A DNA stretch of 64,000 nt from Dermatophagoides farinae (taxonomy: Eukaryota; Arthropoda; Arachnida; Sarcoptiformes; Pyroglyphidae): contig NC_134684.1 of assembly GCF_024713945.1 (NCBI RefSeq), positions 3,913,001-3,977,000 on the forward strand. Reading direction: 5' to 3'. Below, piece by piece: positions 24,643-37,800 of the stretch. Position numbers and translations under genes: made by a program. Positions within the stretch are counted from its first letter, which is position 1. Each line of letters starts with the position of its first letter. The notes beneath the pieces are model-generated. The model was given only the letters and a program-made list of their open reading frames with translations. It made no database searches and was not told the origin of the DNA.

Positions 24643-26402
24643 TCAGTGTAAAGATTGAGACAAATCCAAACTACCATCACCACCTTGGACGTTAGTAAAC
24701 ATTTTAGATTCATTATGGTCACTGGTGGCTATTGTGCTAGTCGGAAATGTTGAAAAGATTCGATCAAGATATGAATTGAAAAATAGTCGATTTGGATCCA
24801 ATCTTTTGCGTATATGAGCCCAATATCGGAAATGCGGATACATTCGAACCAAATCAACGGCCGTTTCTCGATGATTCTAAGAGAATGTGGTCATAGACAT
24901 ATTTAAGACAAAATAGTCTTACACACTTACCTTGGCCCAATGAGGCCGTCCTCCGTTTCGTTTCATAATCTCTTCATAACGATTCCAATAATCGGTATGG
25001 TCAACATGTCGTCCATATGGTCGATATGAGATAATGTTAATGTATGTTGAATCACGACCATAACTTGGCGCAAGATAGATGGAAGATGGTTGAACAAATC
25101 GAACTTCGATAGGAAAATGTGCGTATAGGCCACCATGATCGATTGCTGCTTTTAGCTCGCGTAACACTTGACTTGTCTTGTTCCTAAATATCATTATGTA
25201 GAATTGAGATTTTTTTTATACTGAAAATGTTTCATACCTGGGAATGGACCATTCGTTGACGTGTTGAGCGAACAGGCATTCGAAATTAAAAACTTTATAA
25301 CTAATGTCCATTTGGACTTGATTTGATGAATAAAGCAGCCAGAATGCTAATCGATTGATGGTGGGCACTATTGCCGGCGCATAAGTTGATAGCCAATAAG
25401 CGAATTGAAGTAGATGATAGCCAACACCATATTTAATGATCCAGTCGAAAATTTTCTGAAGCATATCACGTTCTGAATGAAGTCGATATTGATTTACCAA
25501 ATCCACTCCGTATTGATCAGTTATTTCATACGGTTGTTCTGATTTGTATAGATTAAGAAATGCACCTTTCACTTTGTTCGTTATGGAAACAGAAACATAA
25601 TCGGTATGTGGAAAGTAAAGAAAACGGAAATGATCACATGATTCAACATTCTCATCCAATCGATCAAGTACATAATCTAATCGGCTGGGATACGTTAGTT
25701 GATGTAAAAAGAATTTAGGCTCACATCGAATAGTGACTTCTAATATGATACCCAATGCGCCTAGGCCACATAGTACAGAATTGAAGACATCATTATGTTG
25801 AGTGCCAGATTCTTTTGAACAAGATATTATGTCTCCTGAAGGTGTTATCAAACGCATAGCTACCACATAATCGGCTATGATGCCCGTTTGATAACCAGTT
25901 CCGTGTGTGCCAACCGATATGACTCCAGCCAATGCAGATTCCGATATTGAACCTAGACTGACCATATGATTAACACATATTCGAAAAAAAATTAAATGAC
26001 AATAAATATGGCTTACACAGGCAACGCTAGTTCATTTTCTTCAAGTAATTTATTCAATCGATCAAGATGAATACCGGCTTGGACTGTGACAAGGCATTGT
26101 TGTCGATCAATATAAAGAATGTTTGAAAAACGTTCCATCGATATCATATAATCAGATGAACAACATAGATCAGAGGGAGAATTACCGCATCCAACTACAC
26201 GGATTCGTTTCTTTTCAGTTTTGGCTAAATAGAGAATCTCACGAATTTCATCGATTGTTTCTGGGATAAAAAACAATTCTGGCTCACATTGATAAGTACC
26301 GGACCAATTTTTAAATTGATATCCAGCCACTGCTATTCGCTAAATATCAAGGTATATTTTTAATTCATGTTACATTCAAATATAACTTACCTCTAAATCC
26401 AT
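24643..26402 (-). CDS. GULO: L-gulonolactone oxidase-like enzyme (vitamin C synthesis)
   Basis: Exons on the minus strand: 26402-26391 (MDLE), 26339-26017, 25957-25238, 25183-24931, 24876-24643; 513 residues in phase. An FAD-binding PCMH domain covers about 15-190 and the ALO C-terminal domain follows. It matches animal gulonolactone oxidase throughout: NWSGTYQCEPELFFIP, GVISVGTHGTG, YFPHTDYVSVS, HFPIEVRFVQPSSIYL, GGRPHWAK (433-436) and the end LDPNRLFFNSYL. HWAK is the family's substrate/FAD motif. The enzyme oxidises L-gulono-1,4-lactone to L-ascorbate, normally on ER membranes. At the place of the His that covalently holds FAD in the rat enzyme (GGGHSPSD) this protein has GCGNSPSD, Asn at residue 57. 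A 60-residue C-terminal tail beyond the usual end is Ser/Thr-rich. The first exon codes only four residues, so the start is less certain. Confidence 0.9.
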
Positions 26403-27738
26403 ATTAGATATTAAATTAGGAATCCGATCTGATTTTAAATGACAGCGAACACATGTATTGATCAAAACAAATCCGATCACGTGATCAATGTGTCCTTGGC
26501 AGTTGATTTTGGTTTGTTTTCATTTCACATGGACAGATGGCTGAATGTATGAATGAAATAAATTCAAATGAGCTATACACGATTTTTTCAGCAGCAGATC
26601 GAATAAAGTCAAAGAAAATGTTGTCAATATGGATTGAATGATTTTCCAATTATAATTGATTATTATTATTATTGTATCAAATGCAATTTATTTCTTTGTT
26701 TAACCTCTATTTTTGTAAGGTATATGGGGGGGTTTGATTTATTAAACATTAATAATAAACGATAATGATAATAATTTATTCCATCAACCATATACTTAAT
26801 TATGGAATCCTGTTGATTCGAACATCATTGTCAATTTGATATAAAAAAAAACATATCCATTCGTTTGCTAAAAAAAATTGAATTATTCATAATGAATCAT
26901 TCATAGACAATTTTTGAATGCGCGCGCGACTGACCCTTGAATCATAATTTAGAACAACACGACCGAGAATGATTCGTTCGAAATGAACTTGATGAGAAAT
27001 GATTTTAGCTATAGCCGGCTGTTATCTTCAAATAAAAAAAACGGGTTGCAATATTGGGCGCATGTTCCAGAATATTTTGATCCGGGAGCCACTACCACCC
27101 ACATGCTATCGAGTCGAGGTCGCAATCTGTTGTATTTGTGTGTGTGTGTGTGTGTGTATTACAGGATACAGTGGCTGAATTTCTAGGTCCAATTGAAATT
27201 CTGGCTCATAACTGCTGCTGTTTATGAGTGTTTTGAGCCAAAAAAAAGTAGTGATGATGACCAACAAACCAATTCTCACCCACCATTAACTGAAAGAATG
27301 GATGAATGAATGACAGGCACTCATACTCACTAAGATTTCTGCTGCCGTATAAGGCCATTGGATTTGGCCAGTCTTTGGGCTCAATAAATTTTTTTGGCCA
27401 TTAAATTATTGCCCAATTTCGACAAATTTTTGTTTGTTGTCGTTAAGAATTTCCATTTGGTCAGAGTAACAATGAAAATGATAAAATTAATTGCATTTGG
27501 TCTATATATATTCGATTAATGTTGTTAGGCCGATAACATATAAAATGCGATCGTAGAATTTGTATATTTCGTCATTTAATAAAATTCTGTGTTTGTTGTT
27601 AATAAATCTGAATTTTTTTCTTCAATAATCATCTCACAAGTTCAAAAAGTGTTGTTTTTTTTTGGTGGTGGTGGGTGGTAGTGATAATTAACCAAGATCG
27701 AAAGCCACAAAGCGATATTATCTATTCACACAACATAA
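26403..27738. other. Divergent intergenic region
   Basis: This region separates the oxidase (-) from the 8-TM gene (+). It contains ATT/TTA repeats around 26650-26775, a run of seven G at about 26725, and a (GT)n microsatellite at 27138-27157. A TATA-like box lies near the right end. No gene is supported. Confidence 0.5.
27539..27545 (+). promoter_or_regulatory. TATA-like box upstream of the 8-TM gene
   Basis: TATAAAA sits 194 bases before the ATG at 27739 in the right orientation. A start of transcription about 30 bases downstream would leave a 5' UTR of about 165 bases. In so AT-rich a background this is weak evidence. Confidence 0.25.
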
Positions 27739-28739
27739 ATGTCTGCCAACGCAGTAAAAGTAAGTGATGATTCAAATGATGATGGTGGTGGTCCATTACG
27801 TTTGTTATTGTTGATATTGTTGGTCGCTCGTGTTCCTATTTGTATGATATTGTGTATTATTGAAAATATTGCCTATAAACGTCAATATCAAGGCTTTCTA
27901 GGTGATCGATTAGGTTTGAATGAAATTAATATATCATATCAACGGGAAAAGGTAAGTCACCATTTTTTAGTGATGATGATCCAATCTAACTATTAACCGT
28001 TATATTATAACTGGATTAGTATTATCTTCTGGTATTGACTACTATAATGATCGCATACTATCTTCTTACCAATATTGCTGGTTTAATATCAATAATTAGT
28101 CGACATTGGGTTATGTATGTTACGTTTGTAACATTCAATTTGGTCTGTATTTTTCTCGACGTAATAATGGCCTCTCATTTACATAAGACACGGTTCTGGA
28201 TCCTGATGGCTATCAGTCTGATAGTCTCCATTATTGCTATCAAATTCTGTATGCAAATATCGGCCAATTGGTCACAAGGAATTGAAATATGGCCCGTTTT
28301 GACCACATCGACCAAAGCATCATCGATTCGCATTACATTACTGGTTTTGGATATTGTACGTTTATTGGCCATTATTATCCTTTTAATTGGTGCAAATCGT
28401 TCGTATCACCGATCTCATCAAGGTCTTTTTGTGGGTGTAGATGCTGACGTACAACGTACCAAGATCATTTTGTTTCTATTGAGCGTTTTGGCCATGGCAA
28501 TTTACGTATTTGCCAATGTATATAGCATATTGGCCCTCATGTACAATCGAACATCGATGTTGATCACATGTGTCATATTCAACATATTATGTTTGATACT
28601 AGATTCAATAATCACAAATAAGGTTCGACAATCATATCGTCCAATGTGGTTGGCTATCGTATTATCTGTAGTGACCATCATACTGTCCATTTGGTTCATC
28701 ATAATGGATAGTAGCCCTAAAAAGGAAACGAACAATTAA
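27739..28739 (+). CDS. Unrecognised 8-TM protein made of two repeated 4-TM units
   Basis: Two exons, 27739-27951 and 28020-28739, in phase, 310 residues. I recognise no named family. About eight hydrophobic helices are visible. The two halves look like a tandem duplication: YQGFLG in the first half matches HQGLFVG in the second, FNLVCIFLDVIMAS matches FNILCLILDSIITN, and the following helices (LMAISLIVSIIAIKF; LAIVLSVVTIILSIWF) align at the same spacing. Charged residues sit only at the ends and in short loops. No signal peptide, catalytic motif or transporter signature is seen. The topology suggests a small integral membrane protein, perhaps a MARVEL- or tetraspan-like fold doubled; that is speculation. 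Confidence 0.8.
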
Positions 28740-28876
28740 AAGCTTGATTAGTAGTGTGATCATCACAAAACACAAATATATAAATTCATATATTATGCAT
28801 GCCATTAACAATGTATTTATTTCTGTTCCATGACTGATCCATTGATTCTTTATTGTTTCGATTAGGCGTGATCACA

Positions 28877-31800
28877 ATGTATCAGACAAATCTTGCTGCT
28901 CAACAGCAGCCACAACAGCAACCAATGCTGGTTATGCAGCCAACGGTTGCAGCTACGGCCGCATATCAACAGCCATCACAACAACCCAATTTATCAAATT
29001 CATTGATGGCATTATGCTGTGGCGGTTGTCGTAAGGTAGGCACGGTAAAAACATACACAAAGGAAATTCCTGGTTTAATTTGCTTTTCCCATACCAACAT
29101 AGAATGCTCATGGTTTCACCCATCCGCAAACGCAGCTATTGAATCCATCAGTTAGCAATAATTATCTATATCAGCAGCATTTTCAACATCTACAACAACC
29201 AAAACAACAACGTTTACAGCAGCAACAGGCTAATGCGAATACTACGGTTATGGCATCACCAGCACCCACCTCATCATACGTACCAGGATGCGGCGGTCAA
29301 CAACGTTATGTTGGTAGTATGGCTACCACTTACGTTATACCAAATCAGCAACACCAATCACAGCAACATCCATCATCACAACAGTCGCAATTAATAACAC
29401 AGCATCTGAATGTCATGTCACCATCGCGTACGGCGGGAAGTGCCTGTGGAACGATAACCGCTCAGCAACATCAATATGGAAAGCAATCATCACCATCAAA
29501 TGGGCCTTACCATCATCATGGACACGATATACGTGGTGGTGGTGGTGGTAGAATAGTATCTGATATGATGGTCATCGCACAACCGGATTCATTTCGTCGA
29601 ATATCAGGACTAACATCCGATGTGTTCAGGCAAATCGAACAAGTGGAACAACAATTTGATCCAAGTTCGTTGGCCAGCACTCAATATGCTGAAATGGAAC
29701 GTCGAGGTGAAATGATTATACGTATATTATCACCAACGCAAATATTACCACAATGGCTAGATGATACGTTACGTCGTTTTGGTGATGGTGTATCATTGCC
29801 TTCGTGGATACAATTTGTCGAAATTATCAAACGACCGGGCCAAACATTGGGTCTATACATTCGTGAAGGTGATGGCCTTTATACCATGGACGGTGTGTAC
29901 ATATCACGCATTGCACTCGAATCACCTGTTTATCAATCGGGCTGTCTTCGTGTTGGCGATGAAGTATTGGCCATAAATTTTGTTGATGTATCTCGAATGT
30001 CATTAGATGATGTTGTTCTCATCATGTCCATACCTAGACGATTAATATTGACGATTCGTTCGAGACCATTGAATGCAGAGCATATGCTCACTAATCGTAG
30101 TATCTATGGAACTGGCATGTCTGATTCCTGTTATTACGATACGGTGGCTGGCGATATCTATAGCCGCGTAGATGATCTACGAAGTAAACCAGTAGTAGTC
30201 GTCAAGCAACAACAGTCTACTGATCCATCTCTTATGTTGGATGAAGATGAAGAGGAAGAGGTATTTCAGGCAGCATCGGCTGCAGCGGAAGCCGGTCTAC
30301 TGGATGATCCAAGCACAGCGGCAGCAGCTGCTGTTGCAGCATTACAGGATCCAACACCGGCTAAAGCTGCGGCAGCAGTAGCGGCTGTCAACGAAATCAT
30401 GGTACGAAGTGGTAGTTCCCTTGAATTGTATGGTAGTAATGCTGGTTCAAGTCTGATGATGACAACACGATCACGGCGAAATCGACGCCTATTCACATCG
30501 GACAATTTGGCCGATCTTTATCAATCAGAAACCGAAAGAGCAATAGCTAATAGCAATCTCTATGCCAACATTCAAGGTACCAGAAGTGGTAAATTATCTT
30601 CGAGCCCGCTTATGACCACAGTCAATCAAAAACCGATTCGTACACCATTATCATCATTGTATCATGGTCGATTGGCACATCATGGATCACGATCAAGATC
30701 GGCCACTGGACGATTGATGCGTACATCAAGTGAACAGATGCTTTATGGTGGTCTACATCAGGATCCGGGAGAACAGATTGATCATTTTCTACAACGTTAT
30801 CAGTCATTGAAACAGATGCAACGTGGTCATCGACCTATGCGAACCCGACATCATAGTCTTGATCATTCGTCCATGTTGAGTAATTCATATTCCACACAAT
30901 CATTGATCGGAGCAATGCCCAGTTCTAATTATCGCGATATTTCACATCAACATGGAATGGCCATACCATTACCAGGTATGGCCGAAGCTGTAGCTATTGC
31001 TCGTCGTCGATATCTTCGAGGTGAAACCAATATTGATTCTTCTGGCAATCTGTTTGATAGAAGTTATTCGGATACTGAACAACAATATGGAGAAATAACG
31101 GATCGTTTTAATCGTAGCAATTCGTTACCTCGAACGCCTGGACTAAGCGGCCGTCATTCTCACCATCGTGCTAGCAGTAGTTTATCGAATCGGCTACAAC
31201 AATTGGAACAATTCTATTCATCAACCAAAAGCCATGGACTACGATCATCTGCTCGACCACATTCAGCTATGGCTGGTAATTATGATGCCCAAGACATTGC
31301 TACTGATTCTTCCACAGCTGATATGCTTTCACGAATGCGTCGTACTGGTCAAAATCGATATTCAGGACAAGGAACTGGGGCCGCCTCACAATTGATGTCA
31401 TCAACTCGATTGGATTCATTACGTGCAAGTCTAGCTGAATCATCATCATCGGAAGATGTCCTGGCCAAAAGTCGTAGTTCATCGCGAACTGCAGCTACCG
31501 CTGCATCAACATCGGCCATATATGAAACGATTCGTAAAAGTAAAATGGCTCAAGACCTACAGCAACCACAATCCGGTCGATTAGCAGCAGCAGCTGCTGC
31601 TGCTGCTGGTTCTACTACAGATGATATGAAATCTCGTTTCTCAAGTTTACAGATCTCACGACATTCTTCAGATACACATGGATTCAATCGGCCACCATAT
31701 GATGACATGTTGGACACATGCCATACACAGCAACAGCCACAAGTTTCATCGGCTACAACATCGTTAATAGGTCAAATATCAACACGTCCATCGCGCATAT

Positions 31801-34800
31801 TAATGATTGATCCAAGTGGATTTCAACAATATGGTCCAGATCTACATAGACAAACAACGGCAACTATTGGTACAGGCGGCAAAAATGATGGCCAAATTGC
31901 TGGATACAGTGGATTATTGGTCATACATTTACTTGGGGTACGTGGTCTTCAATTGGACCATTTGATCGCAACCAAAAGTGTAACATCAAAGACGGGAGCC
32001 AAACGAGTTCTATATTCAGTGGTCGAATGTGATCGGATATACAAAGCCAGAACCGTAGCTGTACAATCACATGAGAATAATAGCTCGAATTTCGATTGGG
32101 ATGAAGTGTTCGATATTGATCTTTTCGACACGAAAGAAGTGTCATTCCTATTCTATACGTGGGATCAATCACTGCCTGATTTGAATATGCGTCATAAACA
32201 ATGTTCCAAAGGAACTATACACTTACCATCGATACCGGCATTGACCAAACAACATGTTCATGCATTCGAGCTTCGGCTATATGATACACCTGGTGCCATG
32301 TTTTATATTAAACTTGAATATCATGATTTAATTACCACATTCAAACGATCGAAACGTGATCATAAAAGTGGTGTACGTACAAGTAGATCATCAATGAGTG
32401 GACCACGATCATCGACTATTGGTGAACAACCATTATTTGGTGTTGATCTTGAAACAGTTATTGCTCGTGAAGCATCAGGATTTTCGGTACCACTTATTAT
32501 TAAAAGATGTTGCGAAGAAATCGAACAACGTGGCCTACATATGTTGGGCATTTATCGTCTTTGTGGTTCATCATTGGTCAAACGAACATTACGTGAATCA
32601 TTTGAACGAAATGCATGGCTTGCTGATATTAATGCTGAGAATGTTCCCGATATCAATGTTATAACAAGTGAGTAATGTTTTCAGAATAAATTTTTCTATA
32701 GAGAATCTTTCCGAAAAGTATACCACATTTTCCCCTAAAATTCAATCATGTTCCGTTTATTTTTCTTCACCACACACAAATCGTTTATTCTGTGTTTCCA
32801 TTGTTTTTGTTTTTATCGTCATCATCATCATCATCTTTTTACCACCGAATCTGGGACATAATAATAAGATTTTACTTTTCATTTTATTAATTTAATACAT
32901 TTCTTATTTTGCATTTTTATGTTTGATTTATTTTATGCAAAAAAAAAACCGGTCAATTGTGTATTTAGTAGTATAATATAGTACACACATTCACAATGTA
33001 TAATCTATTAATCGATTAATGGTCGATTAGTTTTGATTCACACTCATCTTTTCTTTGTGTGTGTGTGTGTGTGTGTTTATTGATTGAAACGTATATTGTC
33101 ATTTTGTGTTCTATACGACTATTGTGACTAAATTTTATTTCATCATCATCTATATCTGATCAAACTTTTCTATGGACGATGATAAATGGACATATATTTG
33201 AAAATGAAATGAAATGATCATGAATGTTAAACATCAAATGTACAAATGAAATCAAAGCTTCAAAAGAAGACGACATTTTTCATTTGCAAATTTTTTTTCT
33301 TACATTTATTCATCAAGTTGTGTTGGCAATTTTTTTCGAAAAAAAGTGTTTTTTTTTATTGAAGATTTCAATTCGAATTGTATTCATTTTTCACTTTATC
33401 AATGTCATCATCACCGACTAGTGGTGAAGATAAAATTCATCTATCAACTTTAAACAAACAACGTTCTTCGATGATAACTATGGATAGTCATATTCCTAGT
33501 CCATCATCTATGGATTCTGGTTTTGAGTCGACCGGTTCGCCTATCAATTCCATGTTGCAAAAAACACAATCAATATCGGTGAAAGAGCAATCAACATTGA
33601 ATAGTTTGAAAAATATCGAACGATCAGACGAATTGGACGTACAAACATTGGCAACCGTTATACAAGAAAATAATAAAGAATACATGGAAAATTTGAATCA
33701 TATTATCGAAACATTTAATGCTAAACTAGGTTTGACTAATACCAAATCGAATGAACTGGTTGATGATCGTACTACAATCACTGATGGCAGTGATGATCAT
33801 GAACCAATTTATCGACGTTCATCCTTGACAAATGTGATGAACCAGCCTTTAAGCAGCAACATCAAATCGACAACAACTGATCGGTCAGTCAATCTGGATC
33901 GTGGTGTATCTGGACGTAGAAATTCAACACAATGGCCAATCGGAACGAATCGTTCTTCACCGTTTAACATTGGATCTGGTCATTATCAAAAACAACAGCT
34001 ACGACATTCTCGATTTTCAAATGTTAATCTATTATCAAAATCAGCTCCAATATCAGACAATTATTTCTTTGATGAAATAAACCGCGATAATAATGGTAAA
34101 TGCAAATCATCATTCATGAACGAATGGAGATTAGCCAATAATTCGGGTTCATTTCTTAATCCGAATGCTAGCCATTTTTCACCTACAGATAATGATTATC
34201 AACAAGAGATTCGTTCGTCATCCGTGCACAAGAATGATTCAACTGGTAAGAAAATATCCGGCAAAGTAGACAAAGGAGCGTTGTTCGTATTGGATGAAGA
34301 ATTTTTTGATCGCAAAGAACGAAACTCGAAAAATTTTCTCCAAATGCTGGCTGAAACAGGAGTTGATGATGATGGTCCATTCGGTGATTTTGATTCATCG
34401 TATAGTCAGTTACCATTCATGATGATACCGAGTACGGCTATTGAAAGTATGCATTCACCCGATTCGGGTCAATGTTTGAATTCGAATTCATCGTTTGGTA
34501 ATATTGTTGCTTCGTCATTCATTAACGACATGAAACAGCAACGGTCATCGACAACTAATATCTCTGATGGTGAGTCCATTGTTGTTCATAGAAAATAGTT
34601 TATCAATCAATTTCTTATTTAATATTCATATATAGATTCATCATTCTCTTTCGATAATGTGTTGGGTAAAGGTTCGATTAGTAAAACTAAAGGAAGTAAA
34701 GTTGCCAATAATGATGAGCAGAAGCATATGGAACAACAATCGCAATTGGACACTAATCGATCACTTTTCGGTAATATACATGGGCTGAGCAGTTTGATCA

Positions 34801-37800
34801 ATCAGCCTTCTGTTGTGGCAAGTGGCCATTCAAGCTTAATGGTTCCCTATTCACCATTATCAACTCCTTCATCTTCCAGTGAATCAAGTTCAATGTTGTT
34901 AGTTTTACAACAGCAACGTACTTATAATGCTAATGCCATTGCTTGTGTAAATGATGAATTGGAAGTTCGAGCTCGCAAACATCGAGAAGAGGCTAGCCGT
35001 GTTGATCAATGTCAATCGATATTTTCCATTAACCAATTTGAGTTCAAATCACAACGTTCTGTCACATATTCGGTCAAAGTATTTCTGGGTGGTGTATTAT
35101 GGGATATGACCAATGAAGATATGTTGGAAGCATTTCGTCAATTTGGTGTTGTGGCCGTACAACGACCTGGTAAAGAAGTTCGGCCAAGCCGCTCAAGCCG
35201 AGATCTAAGCAAAGCTGGCTATTTGTATCTCATATTTGATGATTCAACATCGGTTGAACGTTTGATCAGTGTATGCAAAATAACATTCGATAATGAAGGC
35301 TCAAAATTCCTTTATCCGCTACAATCAAAACGTTCAAGAAAAACCAAGAATGTTCAGGTGATACCATGGGACAAAAATGATTCATTCCATTATCGTCCTG
35401 GATTTCCTCATCACGATACAATGGCCACCAACAATGCTGGAAACATGCATTCGATGATTGACGAAAGTCGAATGGTATTTTTGGGAGCTTTACACGGAAT
35501 GATGAATTCTAAATCCATATTCGAAGCTTTACAAGAAATATTCGGTCCAGTTGACTATGTCATACTTGAAACTGATCGTTTTGATTATCCAATGGGTTTC
35601 GGTAGGGCTCAATTTGCTACGACATCTGCCTATCAACGAGCTATTAATGCACGTTTTGTCAAGGTGTTGTCATTACGTTTTAAGAAAACGGTATGTACAA
35701 TACGTCATAAACTTTTTTTTGATGATTAATCCATTCCAAAAATGAATCTGAATCAGATTCAAGTTGATCCATTTCTTGCAGATCAAAAATGTTCGCAATG
35801 CCAGATTGAAAATGGTCCTGTCTATTGTTTTGAATGTCGCCATTATTATTGCCGCAATTGTTGGACTATGAGACATAATGATCCTGGCAAAGAATGGCAT
35901 AAGATATTGATGAAAAAGGTTTCGACACCCATTAATGTTCCAGCTGCTATAGCTGCTTCTCCCAATAGCAACACTAATACCATCAATACCAACAATACCG
36001 GCATTACATCAACGAAATCCCATTGAAAATTGCCCGAATGTTTGCGTGTGTTTGTGTTTGAATGAGCAAAAGAGAATGAGATTCACTTGTGATTAGTGAT
36101 TATATATGAGCTTATTATTCGGTTAATATTTTGTTTTATCATTGTTTTTTCGTTTATCCGGTTTTTTTTCCTCATTTCATTGATTTTTCTTTATAATATC
36201 ATTTAGATTATCTTGTTCTTTGAGTTTATTTTGTTTATTTGATTTATCTCTTTTGTTCAACACACACCACCCATATAAAACATTGATAGCAAGAAAAAAA
36301 TAAATCTAATTTAACCCGTTTGCCTATAATCATAAATAAATTTCGTTGTAGGTTTGCTCAAAGACTATCTTCGTGAGCTTCCGGAACCATTATTCAATAA
36401 GGCCATGTTCGATATGATGGACGATGGTCTTAGTGTTTGTGTTCCAGATGATCCGGCCGGTAATGCTAAGCTTATGTTCTCCATACTGGAGTGTCTTCCT
36501 AAATCTCACCGGGTAAGTTGTATGCACGATACAACAACACGATTTGTTGGTTATATGAACAAAAGGATTAATTGATATACAACCAATTTTGATGTGTGTG
36601 TAGAATACGGTGTTATATCTGATGGATCATATTAAATTGATCCACATCAATTCCGACCGCAACAAAATGACCTCACAAGCATTGGCTATTTGTTTTGGGC
36701 CATTATTCTCGTGCCATGATCAATCTGATTCAGTGTATAAACCGATACAAGTGTTCAAATTTTTACTTGATATTTGGCCTCGCCGTAAAGGTTAGCAATT
36801 CATTTGATTTGCTTGAACATTTTGTTCATGTCTTTATATATTGTTATTATTGCATTAAAAAAGGAGCATTTAATTTGTTTAAAAAAATGGACGATGTTAA
36901 TCAACAATCAATTGTGGATATTTCGGCTATGACAACCACAGCTGGTAGCACATCATTAAATTTGCCATCGAATACGACGACTATTACTTCCATTCGATCG
37001 CCATCATATCGATCGCCAATGGCCGATTTGACAAATAGCGTTAGCTCTGATCACCATCAAATACATCTTTACGATTCTCCACCTGATTCATCATATCGAT
37101 TTCAGTCGAGTACTGGTTCACCAACTAAAATACCTTCAACGACAACAACAACGACTACATGGAGCAGCTCATTAATTACCAGCAGTACAACAGGTACAAG
37201 CAGTATTGGTGGTACTGGCCGTTTGTTACCATCCACTCAAAATGCTACACGAACCATATCCGCTTATTCATCGACAACCAATTCAGTATCCAAATATAAG
37301 GTTCCTGCCGGTTCAACCGGACCTTTAATTATAAATCCTGTTTCATCAAGTGTAACGGCTCCGATCACTACCGCCAGCATTACTATAACATCATCTAGTC
37401 GAATTAGTTCGATTGATTCAATTCTATCATCACCATATCGATCACAGTATGGCTTAACAACGACGACCACGGCGACAACAACGACAAGCAGCTTGGATAA
37501 TTCAACCAGTGGTATTCGTACATCATCTCATCGATTCACCACCGCTATGTCTGATTATTATAACAATGATTTTTCTGTGGGCAGTAGTAGCATATCTTCA
37601 CGTTCACCGTATTTGTCATCAATGCAAACGAATCAATATGGAGCTGTCGAAAGCGAAGTTATTGATCAGACATACAAAAAATATCTTAATCCATCGACAG
37701 CATCATCGACGTTGATTGGTTCAAGTGATGTAACAATTACATCCACAGCTTCTATAGTCACCGGTGAAGGACTGTATTCCACCGTTAATAAGCCATCATC

